Shown here: positions 1-8,063 of the stretch, one piece after another | Layout: each line of letters starts with the position of its first letter | Numbering within the stretch: the first letter of the stretch is position 1 | Origin: JAAXKN01 sp050258415 | Lineage (GTDB): Bacteria; Bacteroidota; Ignavibacteria; Ignavibacteriales; SURF-24 | Length of the DNA: 64,000 nt | Direction of reading: 5' to 3' | Assembly (NCBI GenBank): GCA_050258415.1 | Contig: JBLMYS010000147.1 | Coordinates: forward strand, 4,735 to 68,734 | Program-made: the position numbers and the translations under genes | The notes under the pieces: generated by a model | Seen by the model: only the letters and a program-made list of their open reading frames with translations | Told to the model about the DNA's origin: nothing | Database searches by the model: none

Positions 1-1621
1 CTGAAACTGCAAGTGAAAGTACAAACTCTCCATGCATCTGCTGCCATGAGTCCCCATTGTCAGTTGAACGGAAGATGCCGTCCATTTCATATCCGGCAAA
101 GATTACATTTCCCATTGCTGCAAGTGAGCTTAAACGTCTATATGTTAATCCGTTTTTTACCAGAGTCCAGTTCTCTCCGCTGTCTGAGGAACGGAAAACC
201 ACGCCGGAATAATCCCCAGCAAAGATATATTTATCATTTGCAGCAAATGAAGTAATCCAGAGGGATGGTAATCCATTATTTACCTGGACCCAGCTCTCTC
301 CGTCATTTGTAGAACGAAAGACACCTATGCCGTTTTTGGCCCCCGCAAAAATATTTGTACCGTTTACAAACAACGACACGACAGTTGTGCTCGTAAGTCC
401 GTTATTTGCCTTTTTCCAGCTTGCCCCGTTATCATTTGAGCGGTAGACTCCGTTACTGTCTGTTGCGGCAAGTATGTATGCTCCACTTACAGCAATAGAA
501 TTAATGATATTGTTTCCAAGTCCGTTTTTCAGGGCTTCCCAGCTTTTACCCTGATCACCGGAACCGAACAGGCCGGTACTTGTTCCCGCAAAGATATTAG
601 AGCCGTTCGCAGCAAGGCTTGTAATGGTGGTATTAGTCAGTCCGTTATTGGACGTCCTCCAGTTTGCTCCATTATCCGTGGAAAGATACACGCCTCCGCC
701 GTCAATTCCAGGGAGGTAGTTTGTTCCGGTGAAAACATCCGCACCGTTTACAGCAAAAGCTTTAACCTCCGAATAATCCGGTATTCCTGAACCAGCCCTG
801 ATCCAGCTCAATCCATTATCGGTTGAAAGAAATACCCCATCCATGGTTCCGGCAAAAATATGATTACCATTTACCGCAAGTGAAATGACGTGAGAGTTTG
901 TCAAGCCGGTGCTGGCATTTTTCCAGCTGGCGCCTTTGTCTGTTGAAAGAAATACTCCGCTCCCGGTTCCGGCAAAGATATTTGAGTCGCTCAGAGCAAA
1001 TGAAGTCACCATTTTGCTGGAAGGGCCGTTTTTTACCGGAGCCCAGCTGAAGCCGCCATCCGCGGAAAAATAGATGCCGCTGTTTTCGGGATGGTCATCG
1101 GTTCCGGCAAGTATAATTGAATCAATAACTGCAAAAGCGTAAGGGGCAGATTTTGCACCAGGAATCATTGGTAATTCGAGCCAGTTTTCACCACCATCAG
1201 CAGAGTAGAATAATCCGTTATCTCCTGAGACAATCAGCCTTTCTGGCAGTGAGACAATCGCTCTTGCATATGCAGGTCCGGAATTCAGATGTTTCCAGTT
1301 TATTCCATAGTCGGAAGAAATATACAAACCGTCTCCTGTTCCGGCAAAGGTTTTAGATCCGATAGCAACAACCAAAGAAACATTATTATATTCCGGGAAT
1401 CCGCTTTTTATTTTTCTCCAGCTCTTTCCATTGTCTGATGAAAGGAATACTCCCTGTCCCTCTCCAACAGCCGCTATAATATTGGGCCCGCTTACCGTAA
1501 GGGAGTTGACGCCGCCTCCAACGGGGCCGTTTGTTTGGATCCACTGCCCAAGTAAGTAATTCCCGGAAAGGACCAGGAAAAATATAACCGTACACAAAAG
1601 AATTGTAAACAAATTCCTCAT
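1..1621 (-). CDS. Secreted BNR/Vps10-like beta-propeller protein (3' end outside window)
   Basis: The reading frame starts at ATG 1621-1619 behind a strong AAGGAGG ribosome site and stays open to the window edge, so only about 540 N-terminal residues are seen. It begins with a signal peptide (MRNLFTILLCTVIFFLVLSG) and continues with about ten repeats of the type FAGTGSGVFLSTDKGASW, each with an Asp-box-like S-x-D-x-G-x-x-W core. This pattern is typical of BNR/sortilin-like propellers of the photosystem II stability factor (YCF48) type; such proteins in this phylum are usually exported and end in a T9SS sorting domain, which would lie outside the window. The repeats closely resemble those of the protein at 5129-7819, so the two are probably paralogues. 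Ligand and function are unknown. Confidence 0.85.
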   Translation of the reverse strand, partial: MRNLFTILLCTVIFFLVLSGNYLLGQWIQTNGPVGGGVNSLTVSGPNIIAAVGEGQGVFLSSDNGKSWRKIKSGFPEYNNVSLVVAIGSKTFAGTGDGLYISSDYGINWKHLNSGPAYARAIVSLPERLIVSGDNGLFYSADGGENWLELPMIPGAKSAPYAFAVIDSIILAGTDDHPENSGIYFSADGGFSWAPVKNGPSSKMVTSFALSDSNIFAGTGSGVFLSTDKGASWKNASTGLTNSHVISLAVNGNHIFAGTMDGVFLSTDNGLSWIRAGSGIPDYSEVKAFAVNGADVFTGTNYLPGIDGGGVYLSTDNGANWRTSNNGLTNTTITSLAANGSNIFAGTSTGLFGSGDQGKSWEALKNGLGNNIINSIAVSGAYILAATDSNGVYRSNDNGASWKKANNGLTSTTVVSLFVNGTNIFAGAKNGIGVFRSTNDGESWVQVNNGLPSLWITSFAANDKYIFAGDYSGVVFRSSDSGENWTLVKNGLTYRRLSSLAAMGNVIFAGYEMDGIFRSTDNGDSWQQMHGEFVLSLAVS

Positions 1622-1705
1622 AATTCTATCCTCCTTACAAGGATTTTAAGAAAGCCGGAATGAGGTTCCCTTGCCGAAAGAGAAGTAATCTTATTCCATT
1701 GAAGC

Positions 1706-1718
1706 AAGCAAACCATTT
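1706..1718 (-). promoter_or_regulatory. Conserved upstream element, copy 1 (minus-strand AAATGGTTTGCTT)
   Basis: The 13-bp sequence AAATGGTTTGCTT (minus strand) lies 85 bp upstream of the start at 1621. The identical sequence occurs at 5007-5019 and 7906-7918, each time upstream of one of the three propeller genes. It may be a promoter or activator site; it matches no motif I can name. Confidence 0.5.
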
Positions 1719-1827
1719 TCTCAGGGAGGTAAATGGAGATAAATTATACCTCTGGCCCATTCATCCCCGCAGGAACTCATATCCCGGTATATTTTTCTCT
1801 GAATCTGAAATTGCAGCTCCTTAATAA

Positions 1828-4782
1828 CTATTTCAGGAGAATAAATTTCTTTGAATCCCTGAACTCTCCTGCTTTAATCAGATAAATATATTCTCCGCTT
1901 GGAAGTCCTGAGCCATCGAGCTGAATTCTATATTCTCCAGGATCTTTTTCTTCGTTCATCAGAGTGGAAACCTCGCGCCCCAGAATGTCAAATATTTTAA
2001 GCTCCACCATACTTCTCTCCGGAAGCCAATAGCGTATCGTGCTTACAGGATTAAAAGGATTCGGGTAGTTCTGGAACAGCCTGAATTCCTTTGGCATAAA
2101 AGCTGACTCACCCGCGTTGGTAATTGTAACTGTAGCTGTGTTGCTGTATGCCGAAACTGCAAATGGTGTGAATGCTTTAATCCTGTACTGATATGTGGTG
2201 GTCTTGCCTGCAATCGCATCTGTGTAGTTTGTGCTATTGCCTTTTACCGTATCAATTGGAATAAATTCAGCATCCTGTTTTCTTTCTATGACAAACCCTG
2301 TTACAGTTTTAGATTTATCCTTCCACTTTAGTTTTATCTTTTTATCATTCTGAACAGATGCCTCCAAACTCTCGGGAGCATAGAGTATGGTAATTAAATT
2401 CCATACCTCTGAGAACGGACTCTCCCCGGCGCTGCTTCTTGAACTGACTTTCCAGTAATATTTCATCCCTTCCTTTAAGTCAGTTACTTCTTTAAGTGTA
2501 TCGGTAAGTGTGGAATCGTGAAAAGTAATATTTGTAAAAATATCATCCAGGGCGATCATTAGCCTGTACCTGTCCGTATTCTTATTTGGTTTCCATAGGA
2601 ATTTAAGCGTAAGCGGATTATCAGTTGAATTGTTTTTGGGAAGTAAAAGTACCGGCGCTCCTGCAAGTGCCTGAATCGTAGTGAAACTCCACACTTCCGA
2701 CCAGGGACTTATGCCTGAACTGTTTTTTGCACGCACCCTCCAATAGTAAGTTGTGGAATTATCGAGCCCGGTAACCTCTTTTGAAAGAGAGGAAAGTCCG
2801 GGATCATCAATAATTAACTCCTTAAAAAGACTGTCTTTTGCGAGCTGCAGGTGATATGTATCTGCTCCCGAGGATTTATTCCACACGAGTGTAAGAGATA
2901 AAAGCTGGTCTTTGGCGTGATTTGCAACTGCTACAAGACTGGGAGCAGCCGGAGGCATAGTGAGTATTACTCCGCCTTCTCTGAAAACAGATAACCCATA
3001 ATAGCTTCCAATCCATTTGTTGTCTGCCGGGTCAACCGCCACAGAGTAAATAGAGTTAGATACTATGCCTGAATTAGAAGAATTATATATTGTCCAGTTA
3101 CTGCCATCAAATTTAGCTATACCCCCTATATTGAGGCCTATCCATTTATTGCCCGATGAGTCAAATTGAATTGAAGTAATAGTAGTACCGTTAACTCCGG
3201 AAGAAACGGTATAAGAAGTCCATGCGCTGCCGTCATATTTGGCAAGAACTGGTTCGTTTTGATCTGCTCTGATCCATACATTACCATCCCTGTCAACTGA
3301 AATAACCCGCGTTGAGAAATAGTTGCTGAATTGTGTCCATGATGCTCCGTCAAACTTTACCAGGCTGCCGTGATATGAACCGGCCCAGACATTTCCATTC
3401 AGATCCACAGCAAGTGAAAGAACAGCATTGCGTGGGAGTCCTGAATTGGATTGGTTAAATATGGTCCAGTTATTATTAGAAAACTTCAGAACGCCGGCCT
3501 CATCTACCCCGACCCATGTATTACCCTTCGAATCAAAGTCAATTGCTGAGACAGATCCCTGCACGGGAAGGTTGTATGTTGTCCAGCTGCTCCCGTCAAA
3601 TTTTATAATTTTGCCATCCAGTGTTCCGAACCATTTACTGCCGCCGGGATCAATTGCTATGCTGAGTGTACGGTTATCCGGCAGGGCGGAGTTGGAGCTG
3701 TTGTACGTCTTCCATGTTTTCCCGTCAAAGAAAGTTACAGTTCCGCCAGCCAGCATCCATTTATTCCCCTCATGGTCCACAACAATTAAAGTGACATTAT
3801 TTGCGGGCAGTCCGGAATTCCAATATTTATATTCAACCCAATTACTGTTGTCAAATTTGGCTAAATTCAATTCCGTCCCGATCCATTTATTTCCCATCTG
3901 GTCGGCAGCAATTGAGGTGACTTTATTTATCTGTTTTCCTGAATTGAAGGTTTTGTAAACTGTCCAGTTGTGGTCATCATACTTAGCCAGTCCGCTGTCA
4001 GTTCCAAACCATTTATTCCCCTGGGCATCAACAAAAATAGAGTTAATAAAGTTAGCCGGCAGTGAGGAGTTCGTAGTATTGAATACTGTCCAGTTCGTGC
4101 CGTCAAATTTAACTAATCCGTTTGTAGAATTTCCCATCCATATGGCTCCACTGTGGTCTATTGCAACGGGACGAACATAATTTATTGGTGAGCCGTAACT
4201 TGACGGCTTATAAACAGTCCACGCAGAATCGTCAAATTTTACAAGTCCTTCGCTTGTTGCCAGCCATTTACTTCCTGCTGAATCAAAAGCAACGCTATAG
4301 ACAGCATTGGATGGTAAACCGGAATTGGAAGTGTTATACTGTGTCCAGGTATTACCATCATACTTTGTGAGTCCTGCAAAAGTTGCAATCCATTTGTTTC
4401 CATGAGAGTCAATTGAAATCGAATTAAGCCCGTGATCAGGCGTTGAAAGAGCAGGATAATTTTGTATTGTCCAGTTAGTTCCGTCATATTTCACAAGTCC
4501 CCCGCCTTTTTTGCCGATCCATTTATTTCCCTGATTGTCCACGGCAATTGAAGCGACCGGATCTTCAGGCAGTCCAATTTCCTTATTGCGGAAAAATTCC
4601 AGCCCTCCATTTGAGACATTCATCCTGATGATATTTATATCCGTCCCGATCCATAAATACTCCCCTTCGGCTGCAATGCTGTTCACCTGGGTTGGACCAA
4701 AATAGTTAATCCACTGGTCAGATTGGCAATATGAGATTGTGTAAAAGATAACCACAAATGAAAAGATTCTTAGTAATTTCAT
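1828..4782 (-). CDS. Secreted two-component-regulator-type propeller protein with FN3 domains and T9SS sorting tail
   Basis: This 984-residue protein has a signal peptide (about residues 1-19) and 14 copies of a roughly 40-residue repeat of the form NSGLPSNAVYSVAFDSAGSKWL (here KWIGT...GLVKFDG..W is the core), enough for two seven-bladed propellers. They resemble the Reg_prop repeats of periplasmic sensor domains, but there is no membrane segment or kinase. Around residues 610-890 follow three fibronectin-III-like modules (for example TYYWRVRAKN, YYWKVSSRS, YQYRIKAF). The last 80 residues are a T9SS type A sorting domain beginning FQNYPNPFNP and ending FRDSKKFILLK. The start has a GGAGG site. 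It is expected to be exported through T9SS and bound to or released from the cell surface; the ligand is unknown. Confidence 0.9.
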   Translation of the reverse strand: MKLLRIFSFVVIFYTISYCQSDQWINYFGPTQVNSIAAEGEYLWIGTDINIIRMNVSNGGLEFFRNKEIGLPEDPVASIAVDNQGNKWIGKKGGGLVKYDGTNWTIQNYPALSTPDHGLNSISIDSHGNKWIATFAGLTKYDGNTWTQYNTSNSGLPSNAVYSVAFDSAGSKWLATSEGLVKFDDSAWTVYKPSSYGSPINYVRPVAIDHSGAIWMGNSTNGLVKFDGTNWTVFNTTNSSLPANFINSIFVDAQGNKWFGTDSGLAKYDDHNWTVYKTFNSGKQINKVTSIAADQMGNKWIGTELNLAKFDNSNWVEYKYWNSGLPANNVTLIVVDHEGNKWMLAGGTVTFFDGKTWKTYNSSNSALPDNRTLSIAIDPGGSKWFGTLDGKIIKFDGSSWTTYNLPVQGSVSAIDFDSKGNTWVGVDEAGVLKFSNNNWTIFNQSNSGLPRNAVLSLAVDLNGNVWAGSYHGSLVKFDGASWTQFSNYFSTRVISVDRDGNVWIRADQNEPVLAKYDGSAWTSYTVSSGVNGTTITSIQFDSSGNKWIGLNIGGIAKFDGSNWTIYNSSNSGIVSNSIYSVAVDPADNKWIGSYYGLSVFREGGVILTMPPAAPSLVAVANHAKDQLLSLTLVWNKSSGADTYHLQLAKDSLFKELIIDDPGLSSLSKEVTGLDNSTTYYWRVRAKNSSGISPWSEVWSFTTIQALAGAPVLLLPKNNSTDNPLTLKFLWKPNKNTDRYRLMIALDDIFTNITFHDSTLTDTLKEVTDLKEGMKYYWKVSSRSSAGESPFSEVWNLITILYAPESLEASVQNDKKIKLKWKDKSKTVTGFVIERKQDAEFIPIDTVKGNSTNYTDAIAGKTTTYQYRIKAFTPFAVSAYSNTATVTITNAGESAFMPKEFRLFQNYPNPFNPVSTIRYWLPERSMVELKIFDILGREVSTLMNEEKDPGEYRIQLDGSGLPSGEYIYLIKAGEFRDSKKFILLK

Positions 4783-5128
4783 AGTTGTACCTCCACAAGT
4801 TATTTAAAAACCAGATAAATTGAGGGTGGCATTATTCGGCAAACGTGTTTGATATTGCTGAGGCAACTAACAAAATTTGAGCATATCCCGGGAAAAGGAT
4901 GGGAAGTAATCTTTTTTGGTGCGTTTCCCCGGGAAGAAGATTTGTAGATTTTTTGCCGGTCAGATTATTTCGCATCCACTGAGAAATAAATCTTTTACGA
5001 AATTATAAGCAAACCATTTTCTTTGGCAGATGAATAGAGATAAATTACTCCCCTGCCTCATGTATTCATTCAGGAACTAATATTCCGATGAATTTTCCAG
5101 GGGGGCAGAGATCCTCTGCCCCGAATGA
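4783..5128. other. Intergenic region with the second copy of the conserved upstream block
   Basis: This 346-bp gap has no credible gene. Positions 5007-5105 resemble positions 1706-1800: both contain AAGCAAACCATTTTCT, then AGATAAATTA, then CAGGAACT followed by AATATTCC or ATATCCC. The gap upstream of each gene therefore looks duplicated along with the genes. A GTAATCTT octamer occurs near 4905 as it does at 1685 and near 7863. Confidence 0.5.
5007..5019 (-). promoter_or_regulatory. Conserved upstream element, copy 2 (minus-strand AAATGGTTTGCTT)
   Basis: Identical 13-mer to copies at 1706-1718 and 7906-7918. This copy is about 225 bp from the downstream start at 4782, farther than the 85-87 bp of the other two, so the leader of that gene may be longer or another site may be used. 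Confidence 0.45.
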
Positions 5129-7819
5129 CTATTTCAGGATTATGAATTTCTTACTGTCTCTGAACACTCCTGCACTTATTGTGTATATGTATACCCCGCT
5201 TGGAAGAGCTGAGGCATTGAACCGGTAATTATATTCGCCTTCATCCTGCTCTTTATTGATCAGGGTAATTACTGTACGCCCCAGCATATCCAGGATTTTT
5301 ATTTCCACAAATGATTTTACAGGAAGCCAGTAGCGGATAGTAGTCACCGGGTTAAACGGATTAGGATAGTTCTGGAATAATGAATATTCCTTTGGAATCA
5401 ACTTACTTTTATCAACACCGGTTAAGGTAACAGAAGCAATGTTACTGTATGCTGAATACGCAAACAGAGTAAAGGCTTTTATTCTGTACTGATATGTGGA
5501 AAGCTGACTGGCTAAAGTATCTGTATATTCTGTAATGTTAGCTTTTACTGTATCGAATAAAGTAAAATCAGCATTTTGCTTTCTTTCAATTATGTATCCA
5601 GTTTCATTTTCAGAGTTATCCTTCCACTTAAGATTTACCTTTTTGTTATCCTGAACGGAAGCCCCGAGTCCATCAGGAGCATAAAGCACCGTTGTGAAGT
5701 TCCAGACCTCTGAGTATGGGCTTTTGCCTGCAGCATTCTCTGAGCATACTTTCCAGTAATACTTCACTCCCTCTTTCAAATATTTTATTTCCTTTGTTGT
5801 TTCAGCAGCAGAATCATTTTCAACAATGCCTTTGAACAGGCTGTCTTTTGCCAGCTGCAGATTATATGTTTCTGCTCCTGTAGATCCACTCCATGACAAT
5901 GTAAGACTAAGCGGCTGATCTGTGGAATTATTACTTACCGATAAGAGCTTGGGAGCCTCGGGAGGAAGTATCATTAACTCAGAAACCGGCCGGCGGAATA
6001 TTCCAAGTCCGTCTGTCCCGGCAAAAATATATTTGTCGTTATAAACCAGGGAAATGAGTTTATCCGGAAAAACACCCTTTGCCTCAACCCATGAGGAATC
6101 TGTCCGGGAATATGCATAAATTTCACCCCAGGGCAGTTGTGCATAGCAGCTGCTGCCCAGAGCGTAAAGGTTACTGATATCAGAGTTGGGTGGAAATCCC
6201 TTTAGTGTACCTCTCCACGACTTTCCACTGTCAGCCGAGACAAATGCAAACTGACGGTGACTATAACCAAAGTTGTATGCGACAAATATTTTATCTCCGG
6301 CAACTGATATTGCATTTACGCCAAAAGGCATTCCTTCCTCCTTAATTGAAGCAGTCCAGCTTGCTCCGTAATCGGTTGTAAGAAATATCCCCCCTCCGCC
6401 CGGACTAATTTTAGCACCGGCAAATATTTTGTTCCCGAATGAAGTCAGGTGGGTTACTGCAAGTATTCCATCCACATAAGTTTTAATTCCATTGTTAGCT
6501 GCCTTCCAGTTAGCGCCGTTATCGGTGGAAAGAAAGACTCCGCTATCCGTCCCTGCGAAGATAAAGCTTCCTGTTGAAGCTGCCGCATTGAATTTAGTTT
6601 GAGGCAGATTCTCAGTTATTGACTTCCAGTTCAGACCGTTATTCGAAGAACGGTAAACCCGGTTTTTAGATACTGCCAAAATATCATTGCCACTGACTGT
6701 AAATGAAATTATTTCGGAGCTGTCCAGCCCATTATCACTGGTATTCCAGCTCCCGCCGTTATCACTTGAAGAAGAAACTCCGGCAGGGGTCCCGGCCAAT
6801 AGTATGCCGTCTTTTATTATCATTGCAGCCGCCGTAGAATAATTTAGTCCATTGCTTGCCGGATTCCAGCTTAAACCTTTGTCTGATGAAACAAAAACGC
6901 CGCCGCTGTTTGTTCCGGCAAAAACAAGACTGTCTTTTACATATAAAGTATTAATTGTATTGATCATTAGACCGTTGCTGGCTGAACTCCAGGTCTCCCC
7001 ATTATCCGTAGAGCGGTAATTACTCCCATAAATCCCCGCGTAAACATAATTGTCCTTTACTGCCAGAGCGCGGATGGTTGTTCCTCCGAATCCCGCCGAG
7101 AGTAGCTTCCAGCTATTCCCCCCGTCAAATGAACCAAAGACACCTCCGTTATCAGTTCCCGCATAAACTGTATCACCCTTTAGAGCCAGCGACTTCATAA
7201 CCTCCGATGTTATTCCACTGTCCAGCAGCTTCCAGTTAAGGCCATTATCGGTTGAACGGTAAAGCCCGCTGTAAGTAGCGGCAAATAAACGATTTTTCCC
7301 AATGGCCAGTGCAGTTAATAATGTATATTCCGGCAGCCCGTTACTCACGGATGTCCAGTTATTACCATAATCTTTTGAGAAGTAAACTTCGCTTTTATTT
7401 CCTGTATATATACCGGCAAATACTGTATCCCCGCTAAATACAATTCCGTTTACCCGCCCGTTTGTTAAATCCGGCAGACCATTATTTACTTCTGCCCAGC
7501 TTGTACCGGTATTTTTGGAAATAAATATCCCTTTGCCGTAGGTTCCGGCAAATATAAAATTGCCGCTTGAAGCAAGTGAATGGAATGAACTATTCTCAGG
7601 CAGCCCGGTGCCAGTTGACTTCCAGTTTGAACCGTTATCTGAAGATACATAAATCCCCCCTTCTATCCCGGCAAAAATATAACCTTCGCTTGCTGTAAAA
7701 GAATATACCCTTGCTCCGCCGGGACCGTTAGTCCGCACCCACTGGGCTTGTATTGGGAAACTGATGAATAAAATGCTGATAAAAAGAATAGATAAAAGAG
7801 CTGACAAAAGATTTTTCAT
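5129..7819 (-). CDS. Secreted BNR-type beta-propeller protein with FN3 modules and T9SS sorting tail
   Basis: I place the start at ATG 7819 (MKNLLSALLSILF...), seven bases after GGGGAGG, rather than at an upstream in-frame ATG at 7840. The 896-residue protein has a signal peptide, about 13 repeats of the form VFAGTNSGGVFVSSDKGLSW with Asp-box-like cores, two FN3-like modules (YNLQLAKDSLFK...YYWKVCSEN and a second ending TYQYRIKAFTLFAYSAYS) and a C-terminal T9SS type A domain starting FQNYPNPFNP. The FN3 and sorting regions are close in sequence to those of the protein at 1828-4782 although the propeller halves belong to different repeat classes, so C-terminal modules appear to have been exchanged or co-duplicated. 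Function beyond surface binding is not evident. Confidence 0.88.
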   Translation of the reverse strand: MKNLLSALLSILFISILFISFPIQAQWVRTNGPGGARVYSFTASEGYIFAGIEGGIYVSSDNGSNWKSTGTGLPENSSFHSLASSGNFIFAGTYGKGIFISKNTGTSWAEVNNGLPDLTNGRVNGIVFSGDTVFAGIYTGNKSEVYFSKDYGNNWTSVSNGLPEYTLLTALAIGKNRLFAATYSGLYRSTDNGLNWKLLDSGITSEVMKSLALKGDTVYAGTDNGGVFGSFDGGNSWKLLSAGFGGTTIRALAVKDNYVYAGIYGSNYRSTDNGETWSSASNGLMINTINTLYVKDSLVFAGTNSGGVFVSSDKGLSWNPASNGLNYSTAAAMIIKDGILLAGTPAGVSSSSDNGGSWNTSDNGLDSSEIISFTVSGNDILAVSKNRVYRSSNNGLNWKSITENLPQTKFNAAASTGSFIFAGTDSGVFLSTDNGANWKAANNGIKTYVDGILAVTHLTSFGNKIFAGAKISPGGGGIFLTTDYGASWTASIKEEGMPFGVNAISVAGDKIFVAYNFGYSHRQFAFVSADSGKSWRGTLKGFPPNSDISNLYALGSSCYAQLPWGEIYAYSRTDSSWVEAKGVFPDKLISLVYNDKYIFAGTDGLGIFRRPVSELMILPPEAPKLLSVSNNSTDQPLSLTLSWSGSTGAETYNLQLAKDSLFKGIVENDSAAETTKEIKYLKEGVKYYWKVCSENAAGKSPYSEVWNFTTVLYAPDGLGASVQDNKKVNLKWKDNSENETGYIIERKQNADFTLFDTVKANITEYTDTLASQLSTYQYRIKAFTLFAYSAYSNIASVTLTGVDKSKLIPKEYSLFQNYPNPFNPVTTIRYWLPVKSFVEIKILDMLGRTVITLINKEQDEGEYNYRFNASALPSGVYIYTISAGVFRDSKKFIILK

Positions 7820-7905
7820 GATTAACCTCCCCAAATTCAATGTTTGACAAAAGGCGGCATGTGTAATCTTTATCGCCAGAATAATAAATTCTTTGTACGC
7901 TAATT

Positions 7906-7918
7906 AAGCAAACCATTT
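7906..7918 (-). promoter_or_regulatory. Conserved upstream element, copy 3 (minus-strand AAATGGTTTGCTT)
   Basis: Third identical copy of the 13-mer, 87 bp upstream of the start at 7819. The match in spacing with copy 1 (85 bp) favours a real regulatory role. Confidence 0.5.
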
Positions 7919-7979
7919 CGGGGGTGAGGCAGCTTATTGCCCTGAGCAAGGCAGAAACGCCCTGAAAAGTGTATTCTTA

Positions 7980-8021
7980 AAACCTTGAGCCTCAAACTTT
8001 GAACCTTGAACCTTGAACTTT
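7980..8021. repeat. Heptanucleotide tandem repeat, GRACCTY class
   Basis: Six consecutive 7-mers can be read without a gap: AAACCTT, GAGCCTC, AAACTTT, GAACCTT, GAACCTT, GAACTTT. The same class recurs at 39265-39320 and 45689-45709. It lies in the gap before the gene at 8064. Its 7-bp period recalls the short tandemly repeated repetitive (STRR) elements known in cyanobacteria. Confidence 0.8.
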
Positions 8022-8063
8022 ATTTTCTTATATATCCGTAATAAAGAAATTACAATTAATTTT

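Noticed and set aside
1706..1740. A c-di-GMP-I (GEMM) riboswitch suggested by GCAAACCATT
   Set aside because: The rest of the aptamer (GGGACGCAAAGCC and tetraloop receptor) is absent and the orientation is opposite to the genes it would control.
3428..3958. Long plus-strand frame of 176 codons
   Set aside because: It is antisense to the propeller repeats of the 1828-4782 gene, which create periodic open frames; it has no ribosome site and no signal of selection.
8013..8063. Upstream N-terminal extension of the PEP-synthase-like protein
   Set aside because: It runs through the heptad repeat end and lacks a ribosome site; the residues before the Met at 8064 do not resemble the family.
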